Positions 12,930 to 24,770 are shown, counted from the first letter of the stretch. The stretch is DNA of 64,000 nt from Populus alba (GCF_005239225.2 NC_133301.1:4675157-4739156), one strand, 5' to 3'. The notes: generated by a model from the letters alone, not told the origin. Made by a program: numbers and translations.

Positions 12930-13085
12930 ATATATGTGTTTTTTAAAAAAAATTAATTTTTTATATATATTTAATTGTTTTTGATTTATTATTTTTAAAA
13001 ATAATTTTTAAAAAATAAAAAATAAAAAAAATATTATTTTAATATAAAAAAATATTTTAAAAAATAACCACAGTTATATTCTAAA
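12930..13085 (+). repeat. AT-rich dispersed repeat, copy 1
   Basis: Contains the recurring pattern of TTTTTAAAAATAAAAAA followed by ATATTATTTTAATAT and a tail ending ACCACAGTTATATT. Similar copies lie at about 21655-21850 (opposite orientation), 47665-47865 and 49838-50028. The layout resembles a non-autonomous element known to me as common in poplar; the ends could not be fixed. Confidence 0.5.
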
Positions 13086-13853
13086 TAAATTGTCAACAAA
13101 ACGAGGGCAACACCTCGTAAGCCATTTCAGAAGGAGCAGACCAAAAAAGCCTCAACCAAAGGAGGCGAATCGAATAAATAAAGCAAAGATTTGCGCGCGA
13201 AAGGGTTTAAGGAATGAGGCCACACTGCTCTGAAAGAAAATAACAAAACAATGATTTTACATCTGCTCCTACTTCTCTTTTTTTTTGAATATTTTTTTAA
13301 ATGTCAATCAGTTTTTAATTTACTTTAATATTAATATTTATCAAAAAATTATTTTAATCATGATTTATATTATTTTTTTAATATATGCTCTCAAGTAAAG
13401 TCAACCCACACTACTTAATACTTAATTTTTATCGAACAAATAAAAATAGTAAAAATTAAACCTTATGACACGAAATTATGATATTTTATAAAAGAATCAT
13501 CCCAATATAAAAGTTTAAACATTTAAATTAGATCAGAATAAAATATCTTGATATGATTTATGTCATCCCATTTAATTTAATTTAATATTAATATTTATAA
13601 AAGAATTATCTAAAAATTTTAAAATATAATTTATATTATTTTTCTAAAATATTCTCTCGAGTGAAAATCAACTCGCGCTATTTGATGTTTATTTTTATCA
13701 AATAAATAAATATTATAAGATTAGAATTCATAACTGTAGGGTTATCAAAACTTTGATATCTTATTAAATATATAATTAATATCATTTATATAATTTAAGA
13801 TAATATCAATTTCAAATCTAACTTATATTTCTCACTAAGAAAATTGGCATTTA

Positions 13854-13861
13854 CTTCCACC
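13854..13861. repeat. 8-bp target-site duplication, left copy
   Basis: CTTCCACC directly left of the element end CATAGTTTTAAAACCCG. The same eight bases follow the right end at 14818-14825. Confidence 0.9.
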
Positions 13862-14039
13862 CATAGTTTTAAAACCCGACCCGGTCATCAACCCGGTCGA
13901 GTGATCGGGTCACGGGTCAGATGGGTGACCCGGGTTAAACCCGGGTCAACCCAAAAAAAAGAGTTACAATTAAACAAAACTAACACACATCACCATTAAC
14001 TATTTTAAAAAAACCCTAACAAACCGAAATTTATTAAGA

Positions 14040-14315
14040 ATTTAACTTCTCGGTCTTGCAGCTCAGTCACCTCCACTAGAACCTTCAGCAGCCAGGGTGC
14101 TCGACTTCTAACATCTTAAGAATAGTAGCCACCATTATTGGTGATTGTTACGTCTCCGATATCATCTACAAGCATCTTGTCAAGACCAACAAGACACGAG
14201 TTGAGGATTTAAACGATATTGGCGACTGCTTGACAGGCCACCACATTTTGAGTGCGAACGTCCTGGCTGGACTATCTGTCGCCGAGAATATCAGGTGTCT
14301 GTGCGGCGACTGCCA
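14040..14315 (-). pseudogene. Captured CCT1 (TCP-1 alpha) 5' coding fragment
   Basis: The minus strand starts with an ATG (14315-14313) and reads MAVAAQTPDILGDR, a stop, SSQDVRTQNVVACQAVANIV, another stop, then VGLDKMLVDDIGDVTITNNG (around 14205-14140). A shifted frame continues with ATILKMLEVEHPG, and KVLVEVTELQDREV closes the match near 14045. This matches the N-terminal ATP-binding region of chaperonin subunit alpha (CCT1), which folds actin and tubulin as part of the TRiC complex. Internal stops and two frame changes make it non-coding. Upstream sequence (about 14316-14342) includes an AAACCCTA telo-box of the kind found in 5' leaders of housekeeping plant genes, so part of the leader may have been captured as well. 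Confidence 0.85.
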
Positions 14316-14338
14316 TTTTTAGTGGAAGAAATGAAACC

Positions 14339-14450
14339 CTAGATCGGATCTGTTAGTGACTTGAGGGAAAAGGAGAGAGAGTGACAAGTGACTTCTAGAT
14401 CGGATCTGTTAGTGACTTGAGGGAAAAGGAGAGAGAGTGACGAGTGACTT
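14339..14450. repeat. 56-bp tandem duplication
   Basis: CTAGATCGGATCTGTTAGTG starts at 14339 and again at 14395. The two 56-bp copies differ by one base near their ends (CAAGTG against CGAGTG). The duplication lies inside the hAT element between the two captured gene fragments. Confidence 0.95.
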
Positions 14451-14531
14451 CTAGCAAGTGAAGAACCACGAAGTTCTCTGTTCTGCCATTCTTCTATAAA
14501 AAGGAAAGGAAAAATATATAAACCCTAACAG

Positions 14532-14640
14532 ACTGCGGCGCAGAGGATGATGGAGAAGATGGGGTGGAAGGAAGGGCAAGGATTGGGGAAACAGGAGCAA
14601 GTGATTAAGACCCATTGATTGTGAAGAAGACTAACAGGAA
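14532..14640 (+). pseudogene. Captured G-patch fragment (SPF45/DRT111-like)
   Basis: The plus strand reads TAAQRMMEKMGWKEGQGLGK then QEQVIKTH before a stop. A frame-shifted PLIVKKTNRK follows. The glycine pattern (GW..GQGLG) is the G-patch signature, and AAQRMM..MGWKEGQGLGKQEQ is close to the plant splicing factor SPF45/DRT111 (RBM17 family). The fragment covers one domain only, has a frameshift, and runs straight into the element's CCGGGT-rich end. An AAACCCTAA motif lies just upstream (about 14520-14528). Confidence 0.8.
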
Positions 14641-14817
14641 AAAAAGTGACCGGGTCTCACCCGGGTTTGACCGGGTGGACCGGGTCCCGGGTCGACCCGG
14701 CGGGTCGACCGGGTTTCCCCGGGCCAATTCCCAAGCGGGTTTTTGCCTCCACCCGGACCGGTCCCAGGTCCGGGTCCCGGGTCAACCCGCCGGGCTGGTC
14801 CGGGTTTTAAAACTATG

Positions 14818-14825
14818 CTTCCACC
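14818..14825. repeat. 8-bp target-site duplication, right copy
   Basis: CTTCCACC directly right of the element end, identical to 13854-13861. Confidence 0.9.
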
Positions 14826-16750
14826 AACAACGGAAGAATTGCATAATAGTACTCATTTACCTGCACATATTCCAAAAAAAAGATGAAGCAGCATAAATAT
14901 ACCATTTCCAAGCAGGATTTCTCTTTATTTTTCTCTAAGAAAAGATCGAGAAGTCGGTGAATCAATTCCTGAATCAAACAGGCAAATCTACGAAGAAAAT
15001 CAAATCAGAAAATGGACTGAATTTCAAAACACACCCAAAAATAGAATTTTACATTTTAATATCAAGACAACTAGCTAATCAAGGGGTAAAAATAATCAAC
15101 ACCCCCCTCTCTTTCAGTTGCATCACCATGCTCCTCCTCTTTAGTAAAAGACTAGTTAGATCTATACCGCGAGTCAACTTTTTATTTTAATAAAAAGTAT
15201 TACAAAAAATTTAAAATTCAAGAATGTTAGGTCCGGTTATAATGCCATAACCAATAATAATTTATAATAATATTTAATTTATTTGTCCAAATTCTTATAT
15301 TTTTTTAATCTTTTAAAAAAAATGATGGTTTTCTTCAATAGTAATAATAATATTTTTAAAATTTAATAATAATAATAATTATTATTATTATTATTATTAT
15401 TATTTTCAGCCATAATTTGGATGTCATGCATATAAAAACAATATGTTTACAAGTATTTGACATAGTAAAGGATGTGAAAGAAAAAACAAATAATAATATG
15501 AAAGCTAGAATGGATATATCTTTCTTTTATCACCGTAAGAATATGGAGTTGATTTATGATGAGTTACGGGTCGCAAAAACTCAAAACCAGTTTTATCTTA
15601 TACAAGAATACACAGTTACTTGTCTACAAATGGTTTAGAGTCTATTTATTCTTGATGGACTATAATACTCATGAAACTAAAGTTGTTTAAAGCAAAAATA
15701 AACACAATTGTAATAACCAAATAAAAAAAACTCAAGGTTCATTGTCTGTCCCTTTGTTCCAAAAATAGTAACCAAAAGCTACTTAAAATACTCACAAAAC
15801 TAAGAGTTGTTTAAGTTAAAATGATACAATTGTGATAACCGAATAAAAAAAATGGAGGTAGAGAACTATGTAAGTATTGATGTATTATTGGGGTTAGAGA
15901 TTTGTCATGCTAACTCAAATTAACTAGGATTAATTTTTTTTAGGTTTTTTTTTTAATCTAATTTCATCTTTTTATATTTAATGAATTGAGAATTGAGTTA
16001 TATTATTTGTCCCCTTTTAGAAGAAAAAAATTTCAGATTATATTAATCACTTTTTTAAAATTTGGATCTATATATTATTATTGTTTTTGTATCGTTTAGT
16101 TAAAATAAAACCAATTTATTTTATGCATTTACTACACCTAGACATCATTTTAATACACACACACAACATAGTGCAAGTCAAACCTAGTCTAGATTATTAA
16201 TCGAAAGAAGAAAGAAACAAGATTACTTCATTGGAGACATAATGCAATCCATTGTAAAAAACAAAGCATAAGCTTGGCAATTTACAGTCTCATCACCTTA
16301 GATCGTGCTTGATTTATAATCTAAGATTTTAGCATCAGCCATGGAGTAGCAAAGGGTCTGAAGTATCTAAACCAGGAGAGGACATTTGGCTTCAAAAAAG
16401 TCTCACAGCAAAGCAAAGGTATCAAAACTGGCAGTGAATTCGAATTAATTTCATTTGAAATGAGATTCGGCAGCCAAAAAAGTAATATTTGTATTTCATG
16501 CATTCTCTTGTCGATTTAGATTAAAACTGTTGCATAATATACACAGGAGACAATGATTGGTTAAAAACCAAGTCGTGGATGGTTGGGAATTTCAACATAG
16601 CACTCTTGAAAGAAGCTGAAATGCAGAGGCTTTATAGAGATGGTGATCACAAAGCATCCCAAAGTCCAGTGTGGTGTATACAAGCCTGTAGTTGATTCGT
16701 TTGGTAAATATGCTTCATTAATTCTCACTTATATTTGTGAACATGAAACC
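14826..16750. other. Intergenic DNA and probable 3' UTR of the next gene
   Basis: No coding region supported. It contains an AAT/ATT microsatellite (15364-15405). The last several hundred bases are probably the 3' UTR and terminator region of the minus-strand gene that ends at 16751; no poly(A) signal was chosen. Confidence 0.5.
15364..15405. repeat. (AAT)n(ATT)n palindromic microsatellite
   Basis: AAT repeats switch to ATT repeats at the centre, so the tract can fold back on itself. Confidence 0.9.
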
Positions 16751-19700
16751 TTAGGTTCTGCTGCAACCGAGTTTGAACCTGCTGACCTTCATTCTTCCGT
16801 CCAAAGCAAGCGCCAACACATCATATTCCTCCACATACCAGAGTTCAGAAACAACTGCCTGAATGATGTTCATGAGAGAATGCCATCATATGTCCGAGGA
16901 AAGACGAGGGGAAAGAAAAGGCTTACGTATGCCAACATACCTCAAATCCACGGATTTTATCGTTTAGTCTGGCAACAAGCTCATGGAAAAATCGGAGTTC
17001 GTCTGAAGGCTCCTGGGTGGGACAATAATCAACAAAAGAAAGTAAAAAAGGGTATAAGCAAGCAACTGATCGTCTATATGATGAGATGATTGGTTGAATG
17101 GGAACATTAGAAAACATATCTTCTCTAGACATATGCACAAAAGAGGGAGGGCATACTTGAGCCTCCAAGTGATGACCACAAACGAAACAGAAGGACCGGA
17201 ATCTTGAAAGAAAGCATTTCATGTAAATTGTTGAAATAGAGGATCGCCGGCAAAAAAAAGAACTTTATTATAATGTCCATAGTGGCATGACAAACATTTC
17301 ATTCCATAGGCTTCTTAAAGGGCAGAAAAGGAGAACAAGACGTATGATTTTCAGGTTGATTATGGTTCCATTATTTGAAATTAGTGACCACGGGCAGAAG
17401 CTGAAGTAAGCAATTGAACAAGACAAAATCATCAGATAATTAATATAATACCATGGGAGGAGATTTAGGATGACCCAAAAGCCTTGCAAATGATGTGTGT
17501 AGAATAGCATCATCATACTGCACAACAAATGACTGCGAATTAGTATTAAAAGTCAAGCACATGGCCAAGACTGCCATGTGTACCACCACCAGACAATATG
17601 AATAAGAAATCCAATAGTCCAAAAGTTAATTAGAAATTCACATGGTTCTTACGAGTTGCTTCTTTGGGGCATGTGGAAGTGCAGTTTTCAGTTTAGCCCG
17701 AATGGTTAAGGGATCTGTTCCAGAGATCACCTACAAAAAGTAACAAAGCAGTGCTGTGAATTATTATAGTTTTCTACTTGCGAATTCTTCAGAATGATTT
17801 TTCATGTTTCTTTATAAAGATGAAATTTAAGAAACGCTTCAAACAAATAATGGGGCTTAAAATACAGTGATTCACCTATCTGATTGATCTACCAAAAAAA
17901 GACACCAACTAATACAACAGCAATAATAAGCACAAACCATCAACTCACAAAGGCTTGAACTTGAACAGCAGAAAAGGCTCTGTGAAGGACGAAAAAGAGT
18001 GAAGGCCACCAGGTTATCCAGACCAAAGAACAAAAGACTTTTAAATCATTTTTCTAACTCTAAAGCAGGAAAGGAAAAAAGAAAGGAATTGTACTAGCAA
18101 TAATGAAAAAAAAAATATCTACAGTTCCTTTCATTTTGAAGGTTTTTTTATTAGAAATATCTGCTTTTTAGGTTCAGAAACATCAAAAGCCAACCCTCAG
18201 CATTTTGTATGTTGGGCAGGATCCACCATTTTGAATGTGATGACAACTTCCATGCCAACATAGAATCTCTTCAGCACTGTTTAAGAACAGAAAAGGGGCC
18301 ATTCCAAGAGGCTTGGATATCAATCACCATTGTAATGAGAAGCATAGGAACAAGCTACTTCTTAGGTGGCCGAAAGTAAGGTCAGAATGACAAAATTTGA
18401 AAAATAAATATACACATTGATTAAGGCCCAAAATGCTCCAATTCATCTAGGAGGAGAAACAAGAAAGTCACTGAAAGCAACCTGCCAGCATCCCAGAAGC
18501 ACGCCAGTTGAAGTCAAAACCACTCTATCCAAGACAATTTTTAAGGGGCAGAGGGTGTCTGCAACAGCTTTGACAGCATTTACTTCAGCTTCGATCTGAC
18601 AAAACAAAAGAGGATTCAAGACATAAGTATTGTGGAAGGAAGTGAAAAGACACAGAATAGTTCTAGAGATGATTTACCTCATCTTCAGTGGCAGGAACAG
18701 GTTCAATATGATGTGAGGCATGAAACATGCTAGAATGGTATACGCTAGAGTTCTGAAACCAAACTGCTAACCAAAGCACATGTGAGGATTTAACGAGATA
18801 ACAATTCAACTAGAAGATAACAATACAAAAATATGGAAATGCCAAATGAGGCTGTTTTCATGCGAATGTAAATACCGATACAATTGATGACATTAACATA
18901 TGAATTGGCAGGCCAAATAATTTCATACCTTTATCAAAGTATGAACTAAATGTACTCTTTACATTGTCCCTGTACCAAGCAGAGCATAAATATATGATTT
19001 TAGGCATTGATCAAAGTAGGAAAAATGGAAATGTACACAAATGCAGAAGGTAAGACAGAAAATGTACCAAGAATCACAAATTTGTAAAATATGAACATTA
19101 TATCAATGTAAAAATCAATTTTGTAAGAAATATTGAGCATGCATTCAAAAAAAGAAATCAAAATGGCACGTGTTAGTCTAATGAAAAGATATTATTAAAA
19201 GATTACAATAAACAGCACCCCACCCCACTAAAAGAAAATAGAAAAACCAAAAAAAAAAAAACAATGGTTTCTCTTGCAAACCATGTTGTTCAGTTTGTTC
19301 AATCAGACTTCGTTTTGGATATTTTCATTGTAACATGTTCCATTATGTAGTTTTACACTGATCAGTTATTAAATGGACCTACAAAGACTAGGTTTATATC
19401 CCAGCAGCAGCCATTGTTATGCCAACACCAATAAAAGCAATTCATTACCAGAAGTGAATGTCGAAGGGAAATGATGAATAAAACTCTCTAGAAATTTTGC
19501 TGAACCCAACAAAAATGTTCAGCCACATGTCATACTTTAAGAAGAATTAGGACTGGGCAACTAATTAGTTTTAGCCACGGTCAGGAAACACAATTTAACT
19601 AGCTTAGACACTAGCTTTAGCTGATATGGTAAGCTTATCAAATCACTTTTTTTCTTAAGGTTGTAAAGGCCGACTAGCTCATAGATGCAGGGCCTTACAG

Positions 19701-21055
19701 GACAATAAATGGATTGTAGGTTTTCGAAACAACAAGAAGCAATTGCCTTGTCGCAAACAAATATGTATTGCCCAAAATCCATTAATGGAGCGCACATGTA
19801 ATGCCATCTCCATGTGGCGTCTCTTTTTTTTTTTTTTTCCTCTTAGTTAAATAGCTTTAAGAACATAGCCTTGGTGGTCAAGATCCTGCATTTCCTAAAA
19901 TTGTATGTTTTATTAGCAAAAAAATCCAGAGACAAGTGCGCACTTCATCTGAAATGAAAAGACAATCTCCACCACAAGGTGCATTTCTTCCCTTAGAGGA
20001 AATCTAATTCAGGGAGTATTAAGCAAGCTAATCACGAGGGATAAGAACATGATATCTAATCAGATTCTTAGCACAGAAAACATCAAGTGGATTGTATGCT
20101 TTCATCTGGCTTAGAGAAGAAAAACTCAGATGAAATTGAATAAACTCATCTTGTTATATTATATTTTACATAGTTGATACGTAAGGGCAAGTTTGTTAAA
20201 AGGACTCTGAAAACAGTGTCAAGAGTCTAAGATTACAACACAGGAGCAAATGTTTCATTTAGGTCCAAAAGGGATATATTTTTGCTAACATATGAGATTC
20301 CCACTCATGTTTTATTTACTGGTGGCTAAAACATATTCGTTTTGCTGCCAATTTTATGGCCTAAGGTTTACAATATGTCTAAAATAACAATCTGCTGATC
20401 TTAGGAATAACAATAAATCAAAACAAAAAGGCATGAGAAACAAAAGTAAATGCTCACGAGATGGGCACTGAGTATTCTGGGCTAAGATACAAAACATTAG
20501 CCCGGACAGGAGGGTTTGCAGCCTGTACACAGAAGGAAAGCCATTATTAACTTTTTCAAAATGATGGATATAGGAACTAAAACTTTGAACAAGTTATGAC
20601 TCAATTCACCCACAAGTTACCTTGAGCACAGGTGTTACAGATCCATCCTTAAGGATGAAAATATCCGAGAGCAACAGTGATTGAGAAGTTTCGCCATGTT
20701 TGAGGAAAGCTGCTCCACGCTCATCCAAATCCCTTTCCATTTTATCATACAACCTTGACCGCTGCTCCGAATATTTATCTAATGCATGTATTTTTGAAAG
20801 TTAATGTCAGCCTTTATTCTATAGCATACATCAATGAGTTTTTTCCCCTGTCTAGACAATCACAACACAAAGAGAGAGAGAAAAGAAAGAAGAAGAAGAC
20901 ATAAACTTTGCAAAACTGAGAAGTCAGTCTTCATAAAAGAAATGATGATATGCATTAATTGTGTTCGACTATTTCTCACCTACCAAAAAGACCAAATTGA
21001 AGTAAGAGAGAATGTCACCTGAAGACGAAGAAGAAGAGGAATTTTGGAGAGCCAT
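16751..21055 (-). CDS. Putative 2H-phosphoesterase-like protein (RNA ligase/CPDase family)
   Basis: Ten exons, high to low coordinate: 21055-21019, 20778-20621, 20522-20458, 18969-18929, 18763-18678, 18595-18482, 17730-17653, 17517-17452, 17012-16941, 16858-16751. All introns are GT-AG and all phases close, giving 274 residues and a TAA stop. The protein starts MALQN plus a serine run. It has a YHSSMFHAS segment at about residues 109-117 and ILHTSFARLL at about 198-207. Two H-x-S/T motifs 85-90 residues apart fit the 2H phosphoesterase fold, which acts on 2',3'-cyclic phosphates or related RNA ends. I recall a similar plant family annotated as RNA ligase/cyclic nucleotide phosphodiesterase. 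The function is inferred from motifs; substrate and location are unknown. No targeting signal or membrane segment is seen. Intron 3 is long (about 1.5 kb). Confidence 0.85.
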
Positions 21056-23099
21056 ATGGAAGAAAAAGATGTAGAAGAAATGCAAATACACCAAAATTAA
21101 AATCACAGTTTTGGAATGGCTCCACCAATTCCCAACACCAACTGCAAATGCCCTTGCCATCTCCAACAAAAAAAAAGCTAATGAGTTCATAATATTAATA
21201 TCCCATCTGCAACTCACATACTCTTACTCTGATGTCAAAATTCAAATCCCCTTCCTTTTTCTTATCACAATTTACAGTAACCGAACTCAACAATAGTTAA
21301 AAAAACAATTGAGATTTCCATTAGAGACCGAGACATCAAAAAACCCACCACTCAAAAGCTTCAAAACTTGAAGCACAATTCGTAAGCCTTACCTTGTACA
21401 ACCCAGCCAGACAACAAACAACCTCCAATTTTATTGGATGAAGTGCTTGTGAATTCAACTTTTAGTTTGATCTCTTATAATTCTGTCCTGGATGTTTTAT
21501 TTATTGCGTTTAATTACAATTCCCCCTGTAGGTTTCAATGTGGTCCTCAAAGTTATTCTTGTAGTAACAATTCAAATTAGGTTGGGCTCACAAGAACGAG
21601 CGTTGTTTTTGTATGATGAATTTTTTTCAGTGAAGTAATTCCTGCTTTAGATTGTGATGATTATTATTTTTTAAAATATTTTTTATTTAAAAATATATTA
21701 AAATAATAAAAATTTATTTTTTTATTTTAAAAAATTTATTTTTTCATTAGCATGTCAAAAAATTAAAAAAATTTAATTTAAAAAAACACTTTAAAAATAT
21801 AAAAATAAACAAATTATTATTATTATTATTATTAAAAGCTATTTGTATTGTGTAACTCAAAACTTGACAAGCCTCCATGTAAAATTACAAGTTTTCCAAG
21901 GTGAATTCTACCATGTGACTAGAGTTGAAATAACCATTTTTATCAAATATTTGGTATACTAAATTTTTAGTTATTTTATATAAGTATAGCACACAATTTC
22001 AACAATAATTGAATACCAAAATCAATTAGGTCAAATTAGATAGGTTTATATTGAATTATCTTAGGTTTAAATTAGGGTAAGCCAATAAAACATTGTATTT
22101 AAAATATACTAATCTTTTGTTTGGTATCAATTTTATTTATTTGGATTCTTGAAATTTGTTTAACAATTCAAACAAATTATTAAGTTCTTAGATGATTTTG
22201 GTATTATCATGAATGATATTGTTTTTTTTTTTTAAGAAAATCACAGTTTACATCCAAGATCAAAGTAATTTTTAAAGTTATATAACACTATACATACTCA
22301 CAACAAAGTAATTTAATGTATTTATAAGATTGCCATTATGTTTTTAAATAATAACTTAAATGCCCTTGTATGTCCAAATTATATAATTACAAAAATGATC
22401 TCTTGAACCCTACCCCTCTCTTCGGCCTTTATAGCTACATCTTCTCCCTTTTTCTCTAATATTGGCTACCATTATCCAGCAAAATCGGCCTATATCTAAT
22501 ATTTGATGATCTTTTCACCTAATTTTATTTATACCTTTTTTGGAAACTTAGTTTTGATTTAAGAACTTGAGTAAATTGCTAAACATACAAATCAACACAC
22601 ACTCATAAAGCAAAACCCATTAACAAAAAACCTAAAACTTAAAGGGAAGTTACTATGTAATAAGATACAAAATAGTATTTATTGTAATAATATAAAAATT
22701 AAATTGCCCATGGCCTAGTAAGCCTTTGAATTAGGCATTGAAGGCAAAATAGTCTTTTCATCATGATATAATTATCTTTAACAACTTATCCAAGGTTATG
22801 TTAGTAATTTTGATTTTTTATGTACAATGACATTATTAATTTAACCCTAAAAAAAATTGGATGCCTTTCAATCAGGGATGTTATGGTCTTTTTATTTTTT
22901 TTAAATAGTAAAATTACTATGTATCCTTTAAAGATAAAATCAATATAATTCTCTCTTAAAGTTTTTTTTTCCCTTTTACATTGGTTTTATTGTTAATGTA
23001 AAGGTTGCTCAAGGACATTATTGTATTTAATCATATAATAAATATTATTACACTTACATTTCATTTTTCATTTCAATACTCATGAGCTCATGCATAACT
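21056..23099. other. Upstream region of the preceding gene, then intergenic
   Basis: The part next to 21055 should hold the 5' leader and promoter of the minus-strand gene; no TATA box was fixed with confidence. Beyond about 21500 the sequence is AT-rich with an AT-rich dispersed repeat (21655-21850). No gene is supported. Confidence 0.5.
21655..21850 (-). repeat. AT-rich dispersed repeat, copy 2
   Basis: Contains TATTTAAAAATATATTAAAA, a CATTAGCATGTCAAAAAATT block and an AAACACTTTAAAAATA block. It is the reverse-orientation relative of the copies near 12930, 47665 and 49838. An ATT microsatellite ends it (about 21817-21833). Confidence 0.5.
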
Positions 23100-24770
23100 A
23101 TCACCTAGATAATGACCTAGCTAGATGTGCTCTAAAAATGAATCTTATGAAGGTTTTTGACACAATCATTTGGCATTTCATCCTCATAAGAGTCATGGCT
23201 ATTGGCATTTTGGATCATTAGAGATGTAAGCAAAACTCTATCACCCATATCTGTTTTGCTGATAATCTTATGGTATTCTGTAATGCTAATATGAACTCGA
23301 TAGGAATTTTATAAAGACCTTTGGATGTCTTTGTTGGGCTTTCTAAATTAGCTTCTAGCTAGGATAAGAGTTTTATCTACTTATTAAGGGTGGATGGGGA
23401 CCTAAAACTGCTTTTTAGGATCATCTAGGGTTTAGATTAGGAGTTTTACTAGTTAAATATCTTGGTGTCCCTCTTATCAAAATCATATTAACTCGCAGTG
23501 ATTATATGCCTCTAGTGGAGCAACATGATCTCCAAAATCAAGCTTTGGACATCAACATCCCTTACTTATGTTGGTTGTCTTAAGCTCAAAACTGTTCTTT
23601 TCTTTATTCAGGTATACTAGTCTACTATGTTCAACTTACCTTGCTTTATTGTTAGAAGGATTGAGAGTATTCTAATTGCCTTCCTTTAGAAAGGTTCCTC
23701 TTTTACCCACTCAAAGGCTAAGGTTATATGGGTCTCAGTTTGTTACCCTCTAGAGGGGTGGGGATTGGGGATTAAGAGGGTCAAGACTTGAAACATGACA
23801 ACTATTCTAAAAAATATATAAAGACTCCTTTCAAATAGCTCCTTGGTACTGGCATAAAAAGTTTATAGCAACTTGTTTTGAAGAAGATCCTTTTGGCATA
23901 TTAGACTTATCTCAACCACTTCATGGTCTTAAGTGAAGATTCTACTCAGTAAAGACTAATCTAAGGGGAGCTTGTTTCTTGAATTGGCAACAATTTAAGT
24001 ACATCTTTATAGTTGGACTGTTGGTTTCCATATGGGAGATGGTTCTATGATCTTCTACTATTAAAGATGTTATCTTCTATAGGATTGACTTGGAACGCGA
24101 AGGTGTTAGATATTATTTTAAATGGAGTTTGGGCTTTTCCCACAGGTCATTAGGATCTTTAGCCTTTTTGGAACTCAATTCATTTTTATCCATATATTAA
24201 TATTTCAAATCACTATGTCTGGAAGGGTGATCTATTAGGAAGGTTTACTATCGACTTTGTTTGGGAGGTTCTAAGAGATTTTAAACCCACAGACTCTATG
24301 CATCATCTCTTCTAGTTTCTAGGTCATATCCTGAAATATTCTTTTATATTATGGCTTGCTTTTTTAGGTCGACTTCATACTTTAGACAAACTTCATACAT
24401 GTCATATTATCAACTCTTCAGTATGTATCTTTGTAGGTCGCATGTTGAGACACCCGATTATTTGTTTTTTCAATGCCCTTTCTCCGCTGTGTTTTAAGAG
24501 GATAGAATGAGCATGACTTTTATAGGCTTCCCTACTATAACATAATGACCTTTGATTCAATGAGTTCATACACACTTTCAAAAGAAAAGGGATTTCACTC
24601 ATCTACTTGCTCGATTAGTTTTCTCAGTCACAATTTACTTTATCTAGTATGAGAGGAACAACCGAGTCTTTCATCAAAATTATAAAACTCACCATGATGT
24701 TAGTAAGGAGATTTTTTAGCTCATCCGGTCTAGATTGACTGAGCTTACACCACGATATCAAATCCCAACT
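23100..24770 (+). pseudogene. Decayed LINE (L1-like) reverse transcriptase and zf-RVT
   Basis: Plus-strand translation through stops gives CALKMNLMKVFDTIIWHF (about 23130-23180). It is followed by the catalytic box reading CFADNLMVFC (about 23252-23281), where functional elements have FADD. Then come LGVPLIK (about 23465) and GLSLLPSRGVGIGD (about 23730-23775). Near 24445-24490, HVETPDYLFFQCPFS matches the zf-RVT domain at the C-terminal side of plant LINE open reading frames. Order and spacing fit one element, but stops are frequent and the catalytic aspartate is lost. No poly-A tail or target duplication was located. Confidence 0.8.

Larger units (their letters stand above)
11961..13861. 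other. Intergenic DNA with AT-rich repeat, no gene seen
   Basis: No supported gene. A poly-A/poly-G stretch lies at about 12387-12410. An AT-rich dispersed repeat occupies about 12930-13085. GC-richer pieces near 12480-12560 and 13085-13260 carry no recognisable protein. Confidence 0.45.
13862..14817. mobile_element. hAT-type non-autonomous element carrying host-gene fragments
   Basis: The 956-bp element has terminal inverted repeats starting CATAGTTTTAAAACCCG; the first 17 bases are identical at both ends. A perfect 8-bp duplication, CTTCCACC, flanks it. Eight-base duplications are typical of the hAT superfamily. Both subterminal regions are rich in CCGGGT/ACCCGG motifs (13870-13955 and 14648-14805). 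The interior holds an antisense fragment resembling the start of CCT1 and a sense fragment resembling the SPF45/DRT111 G-patch, plus a 56-bp tandem duplication. There is no transposase, so mobility would need one supplied in trans. The intact duplication and near-identical ends suggest a single insertion; the clear decay of the captured pieces suggests they are old. Confidence 0.85.

Noticed and set aside
14615..14896. Plus-strand open frame of 93 codons with RVPGRPGG-like content
   Set aside because: It starts in the frame-shifted end of the captured G-patch piece and reads through the CCGGGT-rich end of the transposable element; not a gene.
16640..17089. Plus-strand open frame of 149 codons
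   Set aside because: It lies opposite the last two exons of the minus-strand 2H-like gene, crosses their splice sites and has no domain; it is a shadow.
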